Source: Anaeramoeba flamelloides
Lineage: Eukaryota > Metamonada > Anaeramoebidae
Length of the DNA: 64,000 nucleotides
Assembly (NCBI GenBank): GCA_027625915.1
Contig: JANTQA010000032.1
Location: 7,254,001 to 7,318,000 of the forward strand
Reading direction: 5' to 3'
The position numbers and the translations under genes are program-made. Shown piece after piece: positions 22,538-34,117 of the stretch; the first letter of the stretch is position 1, and the number at the start of each line of letters is the position of its first letter. The notes below the pieces were generated by a model. It did no database searches, had not been told where the DNA came from, and saw nothing but the letters and a program-made list of their open reading frames with translations.

Positions 22538-22953
22538 TCGGTTTTTCAAAATATAATCCGTGCTTTTTTTTCTTCTTGTTCCAAGGCAACATACAATCGA
22601 CTACCCAATAGTGTACTAAAGTTCAAATCAATTTTATAAGTAAAGTTCTGGATATTTTTAGTAAAATCTAAATTAGGACATCAATTTGTTAAAATTTTCC
22701 ATAATAATTTTCAAGTTTTTCGAAGATTTTTGTTTTTTCTTGTGAATAAAAAAATTTTCTTCAAAAAATTAACACGATTTTTGAGATAAATTATTCAATT
22801 TTGATCCTTCATTTTTAGAATTTCTTTTTAAATTATAGAACTTTAAGAAACCAATACCATATTTAATTAGGGTTTATTGTTGGTTTCTTGGATCGGTTGA
22901 TGTGTAGGTCTTCTATAATAAAAAAAAAACACGCTTTTTATTTTGAAACACAG
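22538..22953. mobile_element. MITE family M6, copy 2
   Basis: Matches copy 1 at 17378-17775. The right end ATTTTGAAACACAGA is the complement of copy 1's left end (CTGTGTTTCAAAAT), which defines the inverted terminal repeat of the family. The left border is approximate. Confidence 0.6.
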
Positions 22954-23166
22954 ATTAAATTATTTTGTCAGGCTTTATTTTTACTGCAGTACATTTTTTT
23001 CAAATAAAAATTATTTTCATTAGTGAAGTAATAAATCTTGTTATCTTGTTAAAAAAAGGTAAAAAATGATCTTTTAAAATATAAAAACAAAAATTTTTAG
23101 AATAATCCTACCTAAAAACAATCTACTTATTCCAAATACAATTATAATAATTGTTTTCAACTTTAA

Positions 23167-24376
23167 GACGTTGGTACATTTTAGAAATTTTAAGTGCCAC
23201 CCTTAATGTAAAACTGAATTCTTAAAATCATTGCTTTGACCAAATACAATGATATTTTAATAAAAAAAGGGTGTTATATATATCCTAGTATAATCTATTT
23301 TCATTTCAACTAAAAAAATAAAAATCAATAAATGAAAAAATGGATTCAAGAAAAAATAAAAAAAATATTTTATTTCTTGATCTTATCTGTAACATTTGAT
23401 ACAATTAATTCTTAATTTGTTTTTGTTTTTAATTCTTCTTGGAAATATTTTTTATTTGCAAAATTTTTAATTAACGAAATGATTTGTATTTCAAAAGAAT
23501 TAACAAAATGAATTTAACAATCTGATTTTCATTTAATTCATCTAATTCTAGTTTTTGTTCAGAAAATCAGTTATTCTTTAAATCTTTCTTTAGAAATAAG
23601 GTTTTATTGGGTGTATTTAATTGATTTTATGATTATTTATTTTCCATAAAAATTGAGAACTCAAAATAATTCTGAATCTGATTGAAATTTTTTCTAAAAT
23701 TTTCTTTTATTTTGGGTTGAATCTATGTAACTGTGTTTTGATTTCAAGAATTAAAAGAATTTACTTTCCTTATTGAATATTTATCTTTATTTTGAGATTG
23801 TTTGATAAAAATATTCGAAATTAGAAATACGAAAATTTATTTGTAAAAGAATGTTTTGATAAATAATAATAAATAGTAATGGGGCAAGAAATATAAGTCA
23901 CTGATTTGTTTCAATTCATCGAATTCAATAACAGAAAGAAAAAAAAAAAAATTCAAAAATAGGCTTTTATTGAAAATTTTTTAATTCTTTATTTCAACAA
24001 ATTTATTTGGAAAGGTGATCGTTTGTTTTTGGTCTTCAAAAAGAAAATATTTGTTTGAAATATATAGCTTTTAGGACTTTTTTTTTTTTTTTTAATTTTT
24101 TTGATTTACACTAGGATTAATTTCACTCATCTGTATAAACCTATCTCTAGATCCAAAATCTAATTTAATAAAACCAAAATTTAATTAAAAAAATTTTTTA
24201 AAAAAATTTTAATATAAAAGTTTCAATACAGTATTTCTTTATGTACATTTTCACGAATAAACTGGAGAATGAAATTTTGGTTTAAAAGTTTCAATATCTT
24301 GTGGAACTCAAAAAATATTTATGAGTAAGGCACACACAAATAAATTTAGATCAAAATGGTAAAATGTAATTACTTC
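23167..24376 (+). mobile_element. Repeat family R1, copy 2 (1210 bp, TTAA-flanked)
   Basis: TTAA lies at 23163-23166 and 24377-24380. Terminal motifs are GGTACATTTTAG at the left and GGTAAAATGTAATTACTTC at the right. Subterminal copies of AAGTGCCAC (left) and GTGGAACTC (right) are also inverted. The interior is alignable with the 35734-36934 copy throughout. No open frame of note. Full length and non-autonomous. Confidence 0.8.
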
Positions 24377-24380
24377 TTAA

Positions 24381-24804
24381 AGAATAAATTTTTTGAAAAT
24401 ATATTTTTTCTAATAATTTTTGCTCGAAAAAATTAAAACAAATTATAATTTTAGATTCTTTTATATACCTACTCCCTTTAAAAAAAATATAATAATCTTG
24501 TAATAAATTAAAAAAAATAATGGGTAGAAATTCCCTTTATGAGATAAAATTAAAACCCATGCAAAATTGAAAATCAATAACATAAATACTAAATTAAGAA
24601 GTCATGCGCCTGATACAAGATAATCTTTTTTTAAATTTCATGGAGTGTAGAAATTAAGAACTTAAACTTAAAAAAAATATAATTTCTATATTAAACTCAA
24701 AATAATTATCGATTACTTCTTTTTATTAAACAAAAAAATGAGAGAAAAATTACCATTAAATGAAAAATTACCCAAAAAAACTTTTTTGAAGCATGGAAAA
24801 AAGC
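24381..24804. other. AT-rich spacer
   Basis: Nothing recognisable between two transposable elements. Confidence 0.4.
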
Positions 24805-25372
24805 CACTTATAAACTCCATTTCACTCAAAGGGGCCCAGCCAAAAATGAAAAAGTCACTTTATTTTTAAGAATCAACCAAACTTAGATTGTTTAGAAATA
24901 CAAGAAACAATAAACTTCATATAAGAGTCCATAATTATAAAAGAAACCCCTGAACAAACCATAAATTTCAAAAAAAAAAAAATGTTAAAAAATTTTTTGG
25001 GCCCAATTCATTGGAACGTCTCGTGCAAAATTCTCAATTTCTTTAGGAAATTAAAATCGTTGATAATAAGATTTTTTACTTATAAATGTATGAATTTTAA
25101 CAGAAAATACAAAGCTTAACTTTTCTTAATGTTTATTTCGTTTTTCAAACATTTTTTTTTTCAAAGTTAATTTTTAAAAAAAAAAATAAAAAAGAAAAGA
25201 AGAAAAAAAAAAAAAAAAAAAAAGTAAAATTTTACAAAATGAGAAAAAATGATTTTGATCTAAAAATTGTAAATTTTAGTTTGATAAAAGTAATGAATTA
25301 AACTCATAGAATGTCTTCCATTTCTTCAATAAAACTGGGCCCCTTTGACTGAAAAAGAGTTTATAATAAAAA
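24805..25372 (-). mobile_element. Repeat family R2, copy 1 (GGGCCC-bearing ends)
   Basis: Inverted ends of about 32 bp read TTATAAACTCCATTTCACTC then AAAGGGGCCCAG at the left, with the complement (CTGGGCCCCTTTGACTG ... GAGTTTATAA) at the right. The GC-rich GGGGCCC box stands out in this AT-rich background. Related copies in the other orientation lie at 39627-40216 and 49747-50299, with a fragment near 29045-29085. No coding capacity. Confidence 0.75.
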
Positions 25373-26394
25373 AATACCTACTAATTTAATTATTTTTTAT
25401 TTTTTTTTAAAATAATATTAATTTAATAAGTTATTTGTTTATAAAAACTCCGAAGTACTCTATAAAAGTTTTATTTTCAAAAAATATCAAAATTATTTTG
25501 CATTTTTTTATTTTTCTTTTTTTTTTTAAACCCCAAACCCTTAATAAAAATCTATTTTTAATTTTATTAGAAATTAATTTTAAAAAATAAATTCATTTAA
25601 GGAACAGGTATCTTTATTTAGTTCATTTATAAAAAAAGGTAATATAGTGTTTTTTGTATTCTTATACTAATAAACTTGATATAAAATTTCTTTTTGAATT
25701 TTTGATAATTGAGTTATTTTTTTTTTTTTTGATGAAATTATTTTCCCATTTGCTGAATTTTTCTTTATATTGAAAATATGATTTGTAAATGAAAAATATT
25801 AAATTGTTACTTTTTAAATTTGAGGTATTGTAAGAAAATATATGATCAACTTGAAAAGAATACATTAATGAAAAAAAGAAAAAATAAAAAAATGTTCAAA
25901 ATCAGATCAAAAAAAAAAAAAATTTAACTAATTAAATAACAATCCACAAACGAACCATCCTGAACAATTATTATTAAATTAACCAAAATTATAATGGTTG
26001 TGCTTTTAGGATGGTCATATTTAAAAAAAAAAATAAAAATGTTTTTTTTTTTAATTTATTACCAATTACTTCTTATAAACCATTTTTCTTTTTCTTTTTT
26101 AAAGTTAATTTAATTGTCTTAGCAATCGATTTGCTTTTGCTTTTTAATTGTAAACATAAATAAAATTCAGGTAAGTCCTCCACAAGAACAATTATTGAAT
26201 CTCTTGTTTTAAAATTATTTTCCCTTTGAGGAAATCCTAGTCAAAGTACATGATGATTAAAATTTAAACTTTTTCAAAAATAATATAATTTTATATATTT
26301 TTTACTATGTAATTGAGTAAAAAGAGAAATAAAAATTTCAATTGAAAATCAAAAGTTTACATTTTTTTATAACTTTACTTCTAACATATTATCC
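25373..26394. other. AT-rich spacer with many homopolymer runs
   Basis: No gene is recognised. A small imperfect palindrome surrounds 25950-26020 (ACCATCCTG ... AGGATGGTC). Otherwise unremarkable. Confidence 0.4.
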
Positions 26395-26566
26395 TTACAC
26401 TCTTCAGTTCGGATTTCGGCAAAAAATTGTAGTTCCTGTTTTTAACCACAATTAAAATACAATACCAAGTTAAAGGCTGATCGACTAAGAACAAAAATTA
26501 ATATGCTTACATACCCTACACAAAATAATTGTTTTTTCAAATTTCAGGGATTGTAAACCTTAAAAA
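26395..26566 (-). repeat. Foldback family F, solo arm
   Basis: Matches the right arm of the 45489-46056 element: CTTACACTCTTCAGTTCGG, then ATTTCGG, ACCACAATTAAAATACA, ATACCAAGTTAAAGGCTGAT and an outer border TTTCAGGGATTGTAAACCTT. No partner arm is seen within several kb. It ends about 260 bp before the N-myristoyltransferase start. Confidence 0.6.
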
Positions 26567-26832
26567 TATCAAAATAAAATCAATAATTGTTTGTGGAAAT
26601 ATCTTAAGGTTAGTTGTAGATACAATAATTAAAAGAGTTTTTTCACCGATAATCAAGAAAAGGAAACATCAAAATATTAAAACTCACCGATTTGGGACTT
26701 TTACATTTCATCTATTTCCAAAGACAAACAATCTCTATGAATGCAAAATGACATTTTTTAAATTTTTTGTTACTTTTTTTTTTTTTATTTATTTCTTTTT
26801 TAATTTTTTCAGAAAGAAGAAGCAACATACAA
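26567..26832. promoter_or_regulatory. Leader and promoter region of the N-myristoyltransferase gene
   Basis: A long T-run followed by TTTTTTCAG at about 26803-26811 looks like a 3' splice site, so a short 5'-leader intron is plausible. In-frame ATGs upstream of 26833 encode only hydrophobic low-complexity residues and are not credible starts. Confidence 0.35.
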
Positions 26833-28218
26833 ATGCCACCAAAAAAAACCAAAAAAGGCAAAGGCAAGGGAAAAGGAAAGGGAAAGGGAAAAGGGAAAGG
26901 AAGAGGTCGTGGAAGAGGAAAATCCCAAGTAAAGGGAAGGGGCAAGAAGCAAGGCATCAAAAAAAAAAAAACAAAAGAAAAAAAAAGCCTTATTCCATTA
27001 ACGAAAAACAAGCAAATCTACCCTGAAGAAAAGATTAGCGAAGAAGAAAAAAGCAAAAACCATCAATTTTGGAATGACCAGCCTGTTGTGCAAATGGATG
27101 AAAATGTAAACGAAAAAAAAATTGGTGTCATTGACAAGGAAAAGACTGTTGAAGAAATCCGCAACAAGCCATTCACGATTCCATCTAACTACGAGTGGTG
27201 TGTTGTCAATCTGATGGATGACGATCAATTGCATGAGCTTTATTTATTGCTGAGAGACTCGTATGTGGAAGACGACGACAACATGTTCCGCTTTGACTAT
27301 TCAGAGCCGTTCTTGCGATGGGCAATGACGCCACCGGGCTACCACCCTGAATGGCACATCGGCCTGCGCTTGAAAAAAACGGGCAAGCTCTTGGCCTTTA
27401 TTGCAGGCATGCCAATCTCGCTCTGGATCAATGGCAAGGTGCACCACATCTCGGAGATCAATTTCCTGTGCATTTACCAAAAGCTGAGAAAGAAGGACTT
27501 GGCGCCCTTGCTGATCCAAGAGGCCACGCGTCGGATCAACAAGAAAAACATTTTCCAGGCCATTTACACAGCAGGAAGACTCTTGCCCAAGCCCTTTGCC
27601 TCGACGACGTATTACCACCGATCCTTGAACCCCAAGAAATTGGTGCACGTCGGGTTTAGCTATACAACCAAGCTGATGACCATCCCCCGCTTGATTAAAA
27701 AAAACGCACTGCCAACCAAGGTGAAAAACACCAGACTCAGGCCTCTCCAGGAATCCGACGTGGAGTCTGGCACCGCTTTAATCAACAATTATTTAAAAAA
27801 TTTTAAAATTTCAATGTACTTCTCTGAAGAAGAATTCGCCTGGTGGTTTTTGCCCAGAGAGAAAGTCATAAACACCTTTGTTCTCACAGACCCAGAATCA
27901 GGCAATGTCACAGACCTTGTGAGCTTTTATACCTTAAACTCTTCAGTTTTAGACCACCCCAAATATAAAACATTGAACGCAGCCTACTCCTTTTATAATG
28001 TAGCAACAACAATGGAATTAACAGAATTGGTAAACGACGTTTTAATCCTCGCCAAAAATGAGAATTATGATGTATATAATTGCTTAAATATTATGGACAA
28101 TCAAGATTTCCTCGATAATTTGAAATTTGGACAGGGTGACGGATTGTTACATTATTATTTGTTCAATTATAGAATACTCCCAATTCTTCCAAAAGAACTT
28201 GGATTTACGATACTTTAA
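26833..28218 (+). CDS. NMT: Glycylpeptide N-tetradecanoyltransferase (N-myristoyltransferase)
   Basis: Transfers myristate from myristoyl-CoA to the N-terminal glycine of target proteins. A single exon of 461 residues starting MPPKKTKKGKG. The basic (KG)n/(RG)n leader (about residues 1-45) fits the Lys-rich ribosome-associating leader of animal enzymes. The catalytic fold follows: FTIPSNYEWC, then FRFDYSEPFLRWAMTPPGYH, WHIGLR, EINFLCIYQKLRKKDLAPLL (acyl-CoA site), IFQAIYTAGRLLPKP and YYHRSLNPKKL. The second lobe has EEFAWWFLPREKVINTFVL and LKFGQGDGLLHYYLFN. It ends ELGFTIL, in line with the family's catalytic C-terminus. Bases 27250-27780 are visibly much richer in G and C than the rest of the gene and the window, with many third-position G/C codons. 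The upstream in-frame extension to 26767 is probably leader. Confidence 0.96.
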   Translation: MPPKKTKKGKGKGKGKGKGKGKGRGRGRGKSQVKGRGKKQGIKKKKTKEKKSLIPLTKNKQIYPEEKISEEEKSKNHQFWNDQPVVQMDENVNEKKIGVIDKEKTVEEIRNKPFTIPSNYEWCVVNLMDDDQLHELYLLLRDSYVEDDDNMFRFDYSEPFLRWAMTPPGYHPEWHIGLRLKKTGKLLAFIAGMPISLWINGKVHHISEINFLCIYQKLRKKDLAPLLIQEATRRINKKNIFQAIYTAGRLLPKPFASTTYYHRSLNPKKLVHVGFSYTTKLMTIPRLIKKNALPTKVKNTRLRPLQESDVESGTALINNYLKNFKISMYFSEEEFAWWFLPREKVINTFVLTDPESGNVTDLVSFYTLNSSVLDHPKYKTLNAAYSFYNVATTMELTELVNDVLILAKNENYDVYNCLNIMDNQDFLDNLKFGQGDGLLHYYLFNYRILPILPKELGFTIL

Positions 28219-30079
28219 GTTACAAATTTTTTTTCATTTTTTACATTCTTTTTTTTTTTTGTCCATCCTTTGCTTCGGCTTTACACTCTTTTCTTCTCAG
28301 ATCAACTTCTTCTTCTTCTTCTCCTTTTTTTATTTTTTATTTTTTTATTTTTATGATCAAAAAACTTTCGATTAAGATTAAAAATAACTTTATTTTTTTT
28401 TTTTGAAAAAAAAATAATAAAATATAAATAACCAAATTCAATTTGGCAATGATAGAATCAATAAACAATTTCATTTTCGTTTGTAATTTTCTTCTTTTTT
28501 TTTTACCATAATTTTATCATTTGAAAAGTTAATTTATGATCAATTTTATAGAATTTTTATAAGTAGATGATTGAATTTATTGTAAATGTGTTTTTTTATT
28601 AATCAATCTTTTTTATTTTAAAGTGAGGATTATTGTATAAGAAACCTAAAAAATGAGTTGCTTTTCTCATATAAACATTAAGAAAAAAAATACGAGTCAA
28701 GTTAGTGTTATTTTTTGATAAATAAAATAAAATATTTAAAAAAAATATTTTTTTGTAATTGGTATTTTAACTTATGGATAAGAAGGGTTAACAGTATTTA
28801 AACAATTGATTAATTATGAGCCTATTTTTTAAAATCCAAAATTTTATATTTTTTAAATATAAAACCCAAAAAAAGTAACCTTTTTCAAGATTAAATAATT
28901 ATTATCATAAATATTCTAATTTTCATAATAAATTGACAAATTGGGGATTAATTGATATTTTTACCATAAGGTAGAATATCACAAATATGTATTTTTTGTT
29001 GATAATTTGACAGATTTCTGAGATAATAAATCCAATTTCAACATTGGAACCCAGCCAAAAATGAAAAAGTCGCCTTTTTATTCATTTATTTATTTATTTA
29101 TAGAAAGGAGTAATAAAAGAAAAATCATCAAATAAAAAAAAGAGAAGAAGAAAAATAATTAATATATATATATATATTATATATATATATTTTTTTCTAG
29201 CAAAAAATATTAAAAAATATATCAAAAGTAATACTATATTTTTCATATCATAACCACTTGATATATTTAATATCACAAACTAAAAAAATTGTTTGTATCA
29301 AATTACTTGAAATTTCAATTCAATTTTATTGATTTTAAAGATAATTGTACAAATCTGTTAGGATAATTTTTTGAATCTATCTGTATTTTTTTACACACCT
29401 CAACTTAGTTATAATTGAAAATAAAAAAGAGAGATATTGTTACAATTTATCATTTTCATTTTTGAATTGATTTAGTCTAATTATGAGTCTTCGAAAGGAG
29501 GGAAAGTAATAATCTTAAATCTGTAAATAAACTACTTTCTAATAACTTTAAATTCATCAAGTAACTAGTAAAATATAAAAAAATTCTCATAAATCTAATA
29601 ACCAATCAAAAAAGATTACCCAATTTTGAAATTGAAAAATGAAGTAAAAATCTGATTATAAATATTATTTCAGAAATTGTGACTTACCCGGTATATTAAA
29701 TTGAAAAAAAAATCTATTCTTTAATATTCAAGAAAATTAATTATTAAATCTGATTTGTAATTAACTATTATATCATTCTAAATCTCTAAAAACCCTGTTT
29801 TTTGAAAAAAAATTAATATAAATAATACCAAAAACTAAAATAAAGCAAGTCGCAATTTTTTCAAATGAGTATTACGAATTTTTAATTACTGAACTTTCAC
29901 TGAAAAAAAGTTAACAACAAGATTTTTTACAAATAATTAAATTCATTTTAAAATACATTACATAGTCTCAATTTTCTCTATGATTACTGGTCTTTTTGAA
30001 GATTTTTTTTTTTTTTCCACTTTATCTTTTGCAAAAAAAAAACTAATAAATAAAGAAAATATAATAAAAGAAAATTTGT

Positions 30080-30118
<39 letters not shown>

Positions 30119-30280
30119 CAAAGCAAAAATTTGAAAAAGAAAAACAAAAAGAAATTAAAAATTAGAAAAAATGATTTTGAACCAAAAAAAATAAAAATAT
30201 TTTTTTGATAAGAAAACAGAATAAACCCCCAAAGCAGCTTCCAGTAACATTATAAAGGGAGTAAAAAATTTTGAAAAATA
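28219..30280. other. Repeat-poor AT-rich spacer with homopolymers
   Basis: No gene is recognised. It holds a fragment of repeat R2 near 29045-29085 (GAACCCAGCCAAAAATGAAA), a TA-rich tract at 29160-29190 and one of the longest A-runs of the window at about 30080-30117. Confidence 0.45.
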
Positions 30281-30784
30281 GTCGAGTATTGAAAAAAAAT
30301 TGGGATCTGAAAATAATCCATGAAAAGATTCTTAATGGTAAATATTAGAAAAACATACATAATTTCCTTAATTTAAAACCAAAAACTTTTTATAAATAAC
30401 CAATTTATTTATGAGCCTAGTATTAAATTTACCTAAAGTTCATTAAAGTGAGGGTATCTATATAACACTTTGTTAATTGTTTGATAACTTAAGTAGATCA
30501 ATTTATTTTAAATAAAAATTGAGTTTTATGGTGTTTTGCTATAGTTTACAAAGCAATGATTTTAATTCTTGCTTTTTTTTAGATCGAATATTATTTTTGA
30601 CAAGTGTAATTGAATTAATCATCATTCTAATAAGTAGGTAAGTTATAATTTATAAAAATTAATTTATAAAAAAAGAATTTGATTTAAAATATTCTCAATT
30701 AAACAACAATTTAACTAATATTAACAATTAAAAAATCCTGTCTGGGGATTATTTTCATGTCTAATATTTTTTTCAATACTATAC
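30281..30784. mobile_element. TA-flanked MITE, family M1 copy 3 (old)
   Basis: About 504 bp, more diverged than the other M1 copies, with ends GTCGAGTATTGAAAAAAAAT at the left and TTTTTTTCAATACTATAC at the right between TA dinucleotides. The interior keeps ACCTAAAGTTCATTAAAG and the AATCATCATTCTAATAAGTA motif. Confidence 0.75.
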
Positions 30785-31948
30785 TACAATACCAAAACCC
30801 ACTCTTAAACTAATTTTCAGAGAATAATTCTAGTTTTTAAAAATTCTGATCAATTTTATCTCATTTGTGATAAGTTCATAATCCATAATATTTTTAAAAG
30901 ATTTCAAAAAACACTATTTTTATTTAATAAGAGAAAATAATTATTTTCCCTAAAGGAAATGTACCAAAATAGACTTTATAAAACAGAAATACTCGAGTTT
31001 TGGAATAATATAGTCTAAAAAATATCATTAATTTCAAAAAAATTATAATAATTATTTTCAACTTGGCAAAAATATAATTAATTTATTTAACTTTTAATTT
31101 TTTCTTTCTTTTTTTTTTTTTTTCAGTAAAAACAACCAAAACACTAAATTAAACAATCCCCCAAAAATACTTTTTTAAAACCTGGAAAATTCAAATTTGA
31201 ACCTGAAATAATATTTTTTAATGGGTTTCTTTTTAAAATAAAAATTATTAAAACAAATCTAAATGATTTCATTAAGTTAGTAATAATCCAACTTATAAAT
31301 GAATCAATAAACTTTACTATAATGTCTCCAAAATTTTAAATATATACAACAAATAAAATTATTCAAATCATATTTTAACATTTTAAAAAATCATTAATAT
31401 TTTCAAATAACTGAATTAAATATTAACAGTTAATTATTTATCCTCTTGATATTTGAAAAAAATATTATGAATCTCATATATATTAAAAAAAATCAATAAA
31501 TTTGAAATAAAATAGATGAAAAAATTTTTTAGATCTTCAAGGATTAAATATTTAATTTATTATTATTATCTATTTAAAATAAGACTAAATTTCCAAGGTT
31601 ATTTTTCTTACAAATTATTATTAATAGCTAAAAGTGAGAGTAGCTAAAAATTAAAATTTTTTCAAAATTTATCATTTGATCCTAAAATCAAAAGAAAAGA
31701 AGGATCAGATCTTTTGACTAGAAAATTTCACTGGGAAAAATGAATTTTTTTCAAAATGATAATTTTTTTCTCTAAAATTGAGAAATTGGTTTTTTTAACA
31801 AGTTTAATTCTTTTCCTAAGTACATAGGTGTCCTCTGATATTTACGAAAAAAAAATGAAGTAAGATTTATTTATCCCTTAAAATTAATAGTTCGCGAGTT
31901 AAAGAAAAAAGTAAACCTTGCCAAGGAACTAATGTTTGTCTTCCTTAA
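30785..31948. other. AT-rich spacer
   Basis: No gene, RNA or repeat is recognised. Confidence 0.4.
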
Positions 31949-32695
31949 GGGATTAACGTCCACCAAGGAGAAGCCTAGGAACAAAGTATGTTGTTATTGG
32001 ACCTAACCACATTGGTGCTACATGGTTCAAATGTCTCTAAAAAATCGATTAGTCAAGCAGTAATATTTGTTGATCTTATCAATGAAAAATGATCCTTATA
32101 TTTGTAAAAAAATCAAATAATTTCAGAATAAAATCTGTATTTCGACACAAATTTAAAGGTTGAATTATCAATTTCAGACTAAAAAATCACAAAATATCTT
32201 TCTTAAATTTGTGGCGAAATATAGATTAGTTACTAAAAAATTCGTTTTTTTTTAAAAATTCAATAATTAATGAATAAATTTTTTTGTCAAATTATTTCTC
32301 AAATCATGCAAATATATTGATGCTACAAGTATCTTTATCAAAAGAAAACAAAAATAATCAGTCTTTGTGCTTTTATGTTGATGATTATTGAGTTAATCTT
32401 TGAAAATAAAAAATTATAAAAATAGTTACTTTTGGAAGTTCTAAATCTAAATTATTAAATACCAGAATACTATTTTTTGGGTTTCTATTTTTAGATTTGG
32501 AATAGAAATTAAAAAAAAAATTTCAAAATGAAACTTTTTTTAATAGTGATGATTAGTAATAAATGTAATAATTTATTGTGCAATAAGATTTATAATAGAT
32601 TTTTTAGAGTTATTTGAGCCATGGTATACTAATACCATTTACACTTAATTACAACATACTTTGATTATAGAGAAATCTATGTTGACGCTAATCCC
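31949..32695. mobile_element. Repeat family R4, copy B (747 bp, uninterrupted)
   Basis: TTAA at 31945-31948 and TTAC at 32696-32699 border ends reading GGGATTAACGTC and GACGCTAATCCC. About 50 bp of inverted terminal sequence is shared, including AAAGTATGTTGT. It provides the empty site for the M2 insertion seen in copy A. No coding capacity. Confidence 0.78.
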
Positions 32696-33114
32696 TTACG
32701 AGATTTGATTTGCTCTGAAATTAAAATCCAACATATGTTTTTGTAATTAACAGAACTGAAGATATTGGGATAACAAACGAGAAAAACTTTTCACATCATT
32801 CTCTATTTTTTCACAAAATAGTTTTCCAATGTGAGTGCGGAAATTTGTGGAAATTACATGAACAAAAGAAAACAAGAAATAAAAATTAATGCCTATTTAT
32901 TCGACAAATACAAACAACGAAAATATTTTTCAAAAAAATCAAACTAATAATCAAATATCTCCTTGATCTACGAGTGAAACAAAACTCTACTCTGAAGAGT
33001 TTTTGGAAAACTTTGAATTCTTTCGTACTCTCACTCACATTTTGAAATTGAATCATCAAAAAAATTCATTTTCTTTTAATTAGTTTCTTACTTTTAGATC
33101 AGTATTTCTTAGTA
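32696..33114. promoter_or_regulatory. Upstream region of the coiled-coil gene
   Basis: Presumed promoter and leader for the plus-strand gene starting at 33115. No specific motif is assignable. Confidence 0.3.
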
Positions 33115-34065
33115 ATGACAGAAGAAAACAACACACTATCGCAAGAATCACTTTACCAAGAAGTTCTAAAACTCATGAATGAAATTCAAATCATTGAAAA
33201 GCAATCTCAAACTACAAGAACAAAGCTCATAAAGGAAAATTTAAAAATATCCAATATCAATGAAGAATTACAGTCAATGCTTAATGACATTAAGAAGGTA
33301 CAAAACCGTATTCCAACAGAATTGGCCAAAGATCTTATTAAACGAATTAAATCGTTCAACGAGAATATAATAGAGAAAGAGCTAAAGGAAAAAGGTGTCA
33401 TCAACAAGCTTTATAAGATCAAAAATTACAGCACACAATTACAAAGTATATTACAGAATATAGAAAAGAAAAAAGAAATGCAATTTGAGTTTCATAACAA
33501 AGTTCAAAATTTTGTCTGTCGGTACCTTCAGATAAATTCTTTCAACATCAATTTCAAAGATTTCAAGGAATTAAACCACAAAAAAAATGAGAAATTGTAC
33601 CAATGGTATTCATTTTATTTTCAAAACTTCGATGATTCTACAATGTACAATGACATGTTTCAAAAAATGTTTGATTGCTTCAATACAATTTTAACAATGG
33701 TGAATGAAAAATTTCAACCTCAACTGCCATTTCGGAAGATTGATTACTATCAAATTAATGACGAAGTTTTGAATAGGTTGACATCTGAAATTTTTGAGGA
33801 AAACTATGCCAATAACCAATCGGTTGGGAATTTATTTGGAAAATTCCAGAAAATTTCCAATTTAATCCTCAGGTACTTTTTTTCATGTGCTTTGCTGAAT
33901 TACAAAATCGTTTATTTAGATGAAATTGAGTTCAATAAGGATTTTCATTTTGTTTTTAAAAAGGATAGAAATCAAAATAAATTCTTCGAATTGTTTCCCT
34001 ATTACATAACACAAGATTCTATAGTACAAGAAAAAATACCAGTAATTATGCCGAAAAAGAATTAA
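33115..34065 (+). CDS. Uncharacterised coiled-coil protein, 316 aa
   Basis: I do not recognise a family. An intact single-exon frame with normal amino-acid diversity and codon use like the other genes here, so it is very probably real. Residues about 10-125 are Glu/Lys/Gln/Leu-rich with heptad-like spacing (coiled coil). Residues about 125-316 look globular, rich in Phe and Tyr (KLYQWYSFYFQNF, FQPQLPFRKIDYYQIN, LNYKIVYLDEIEF). There is no signal peptide or membrane span. N-terminal coiled coil plus C-terminal globular domain is the layout of many tethering, kinetochore or autophagy adaptors, but no specific motif supports any of these. Confidence 0.75.
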   Translation: MTEENNTLSQESLYQEVLKLMNEIQIIEKQSQTTRTKLIKENLKISNINEELQSMLNDIKKVQNRIPTELAKDLIKRIKSFNENIIEKELKEKGVINKLYKIKNYSTQLQSILQNIEKKKEMQFEFHNKVQNFVCRYLQINSFNINFKDFKELNHKKNEKLYQWYSFYFQNFDDSTMYNDMFQKMFDCFNTILTMVNEKFQPQLPFRKIDYYQINDEVLNRLTSEIFEENYANNQSVGNLFGKFQKISNLILRYFFSCALLNYKIVYLDEIEFNKDFHFVFKKDRNQNKFFELFPYYITQDSIVQEKIPVIMPKKN

Positions 34066-34117
34066 ATCGGTACGTTTTATTAAAAATAAATTTTCGACCA
34101 AAAAGAAGGAAAAATAA

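Noticed and set aside
27301-27659. Antisense and offset frames of about 100 codons over N-myristoyltransferase
   Set aside because: They coincide with the GC-rich island, where stop codons are rare in all frames. No family signature.
30080-30117. Long A-run as the tail of a processed pseudogene or LINE
   Set aside because: No coding remnant or LINE C-terminal signature lies upstream on the strand that would carry the tail.
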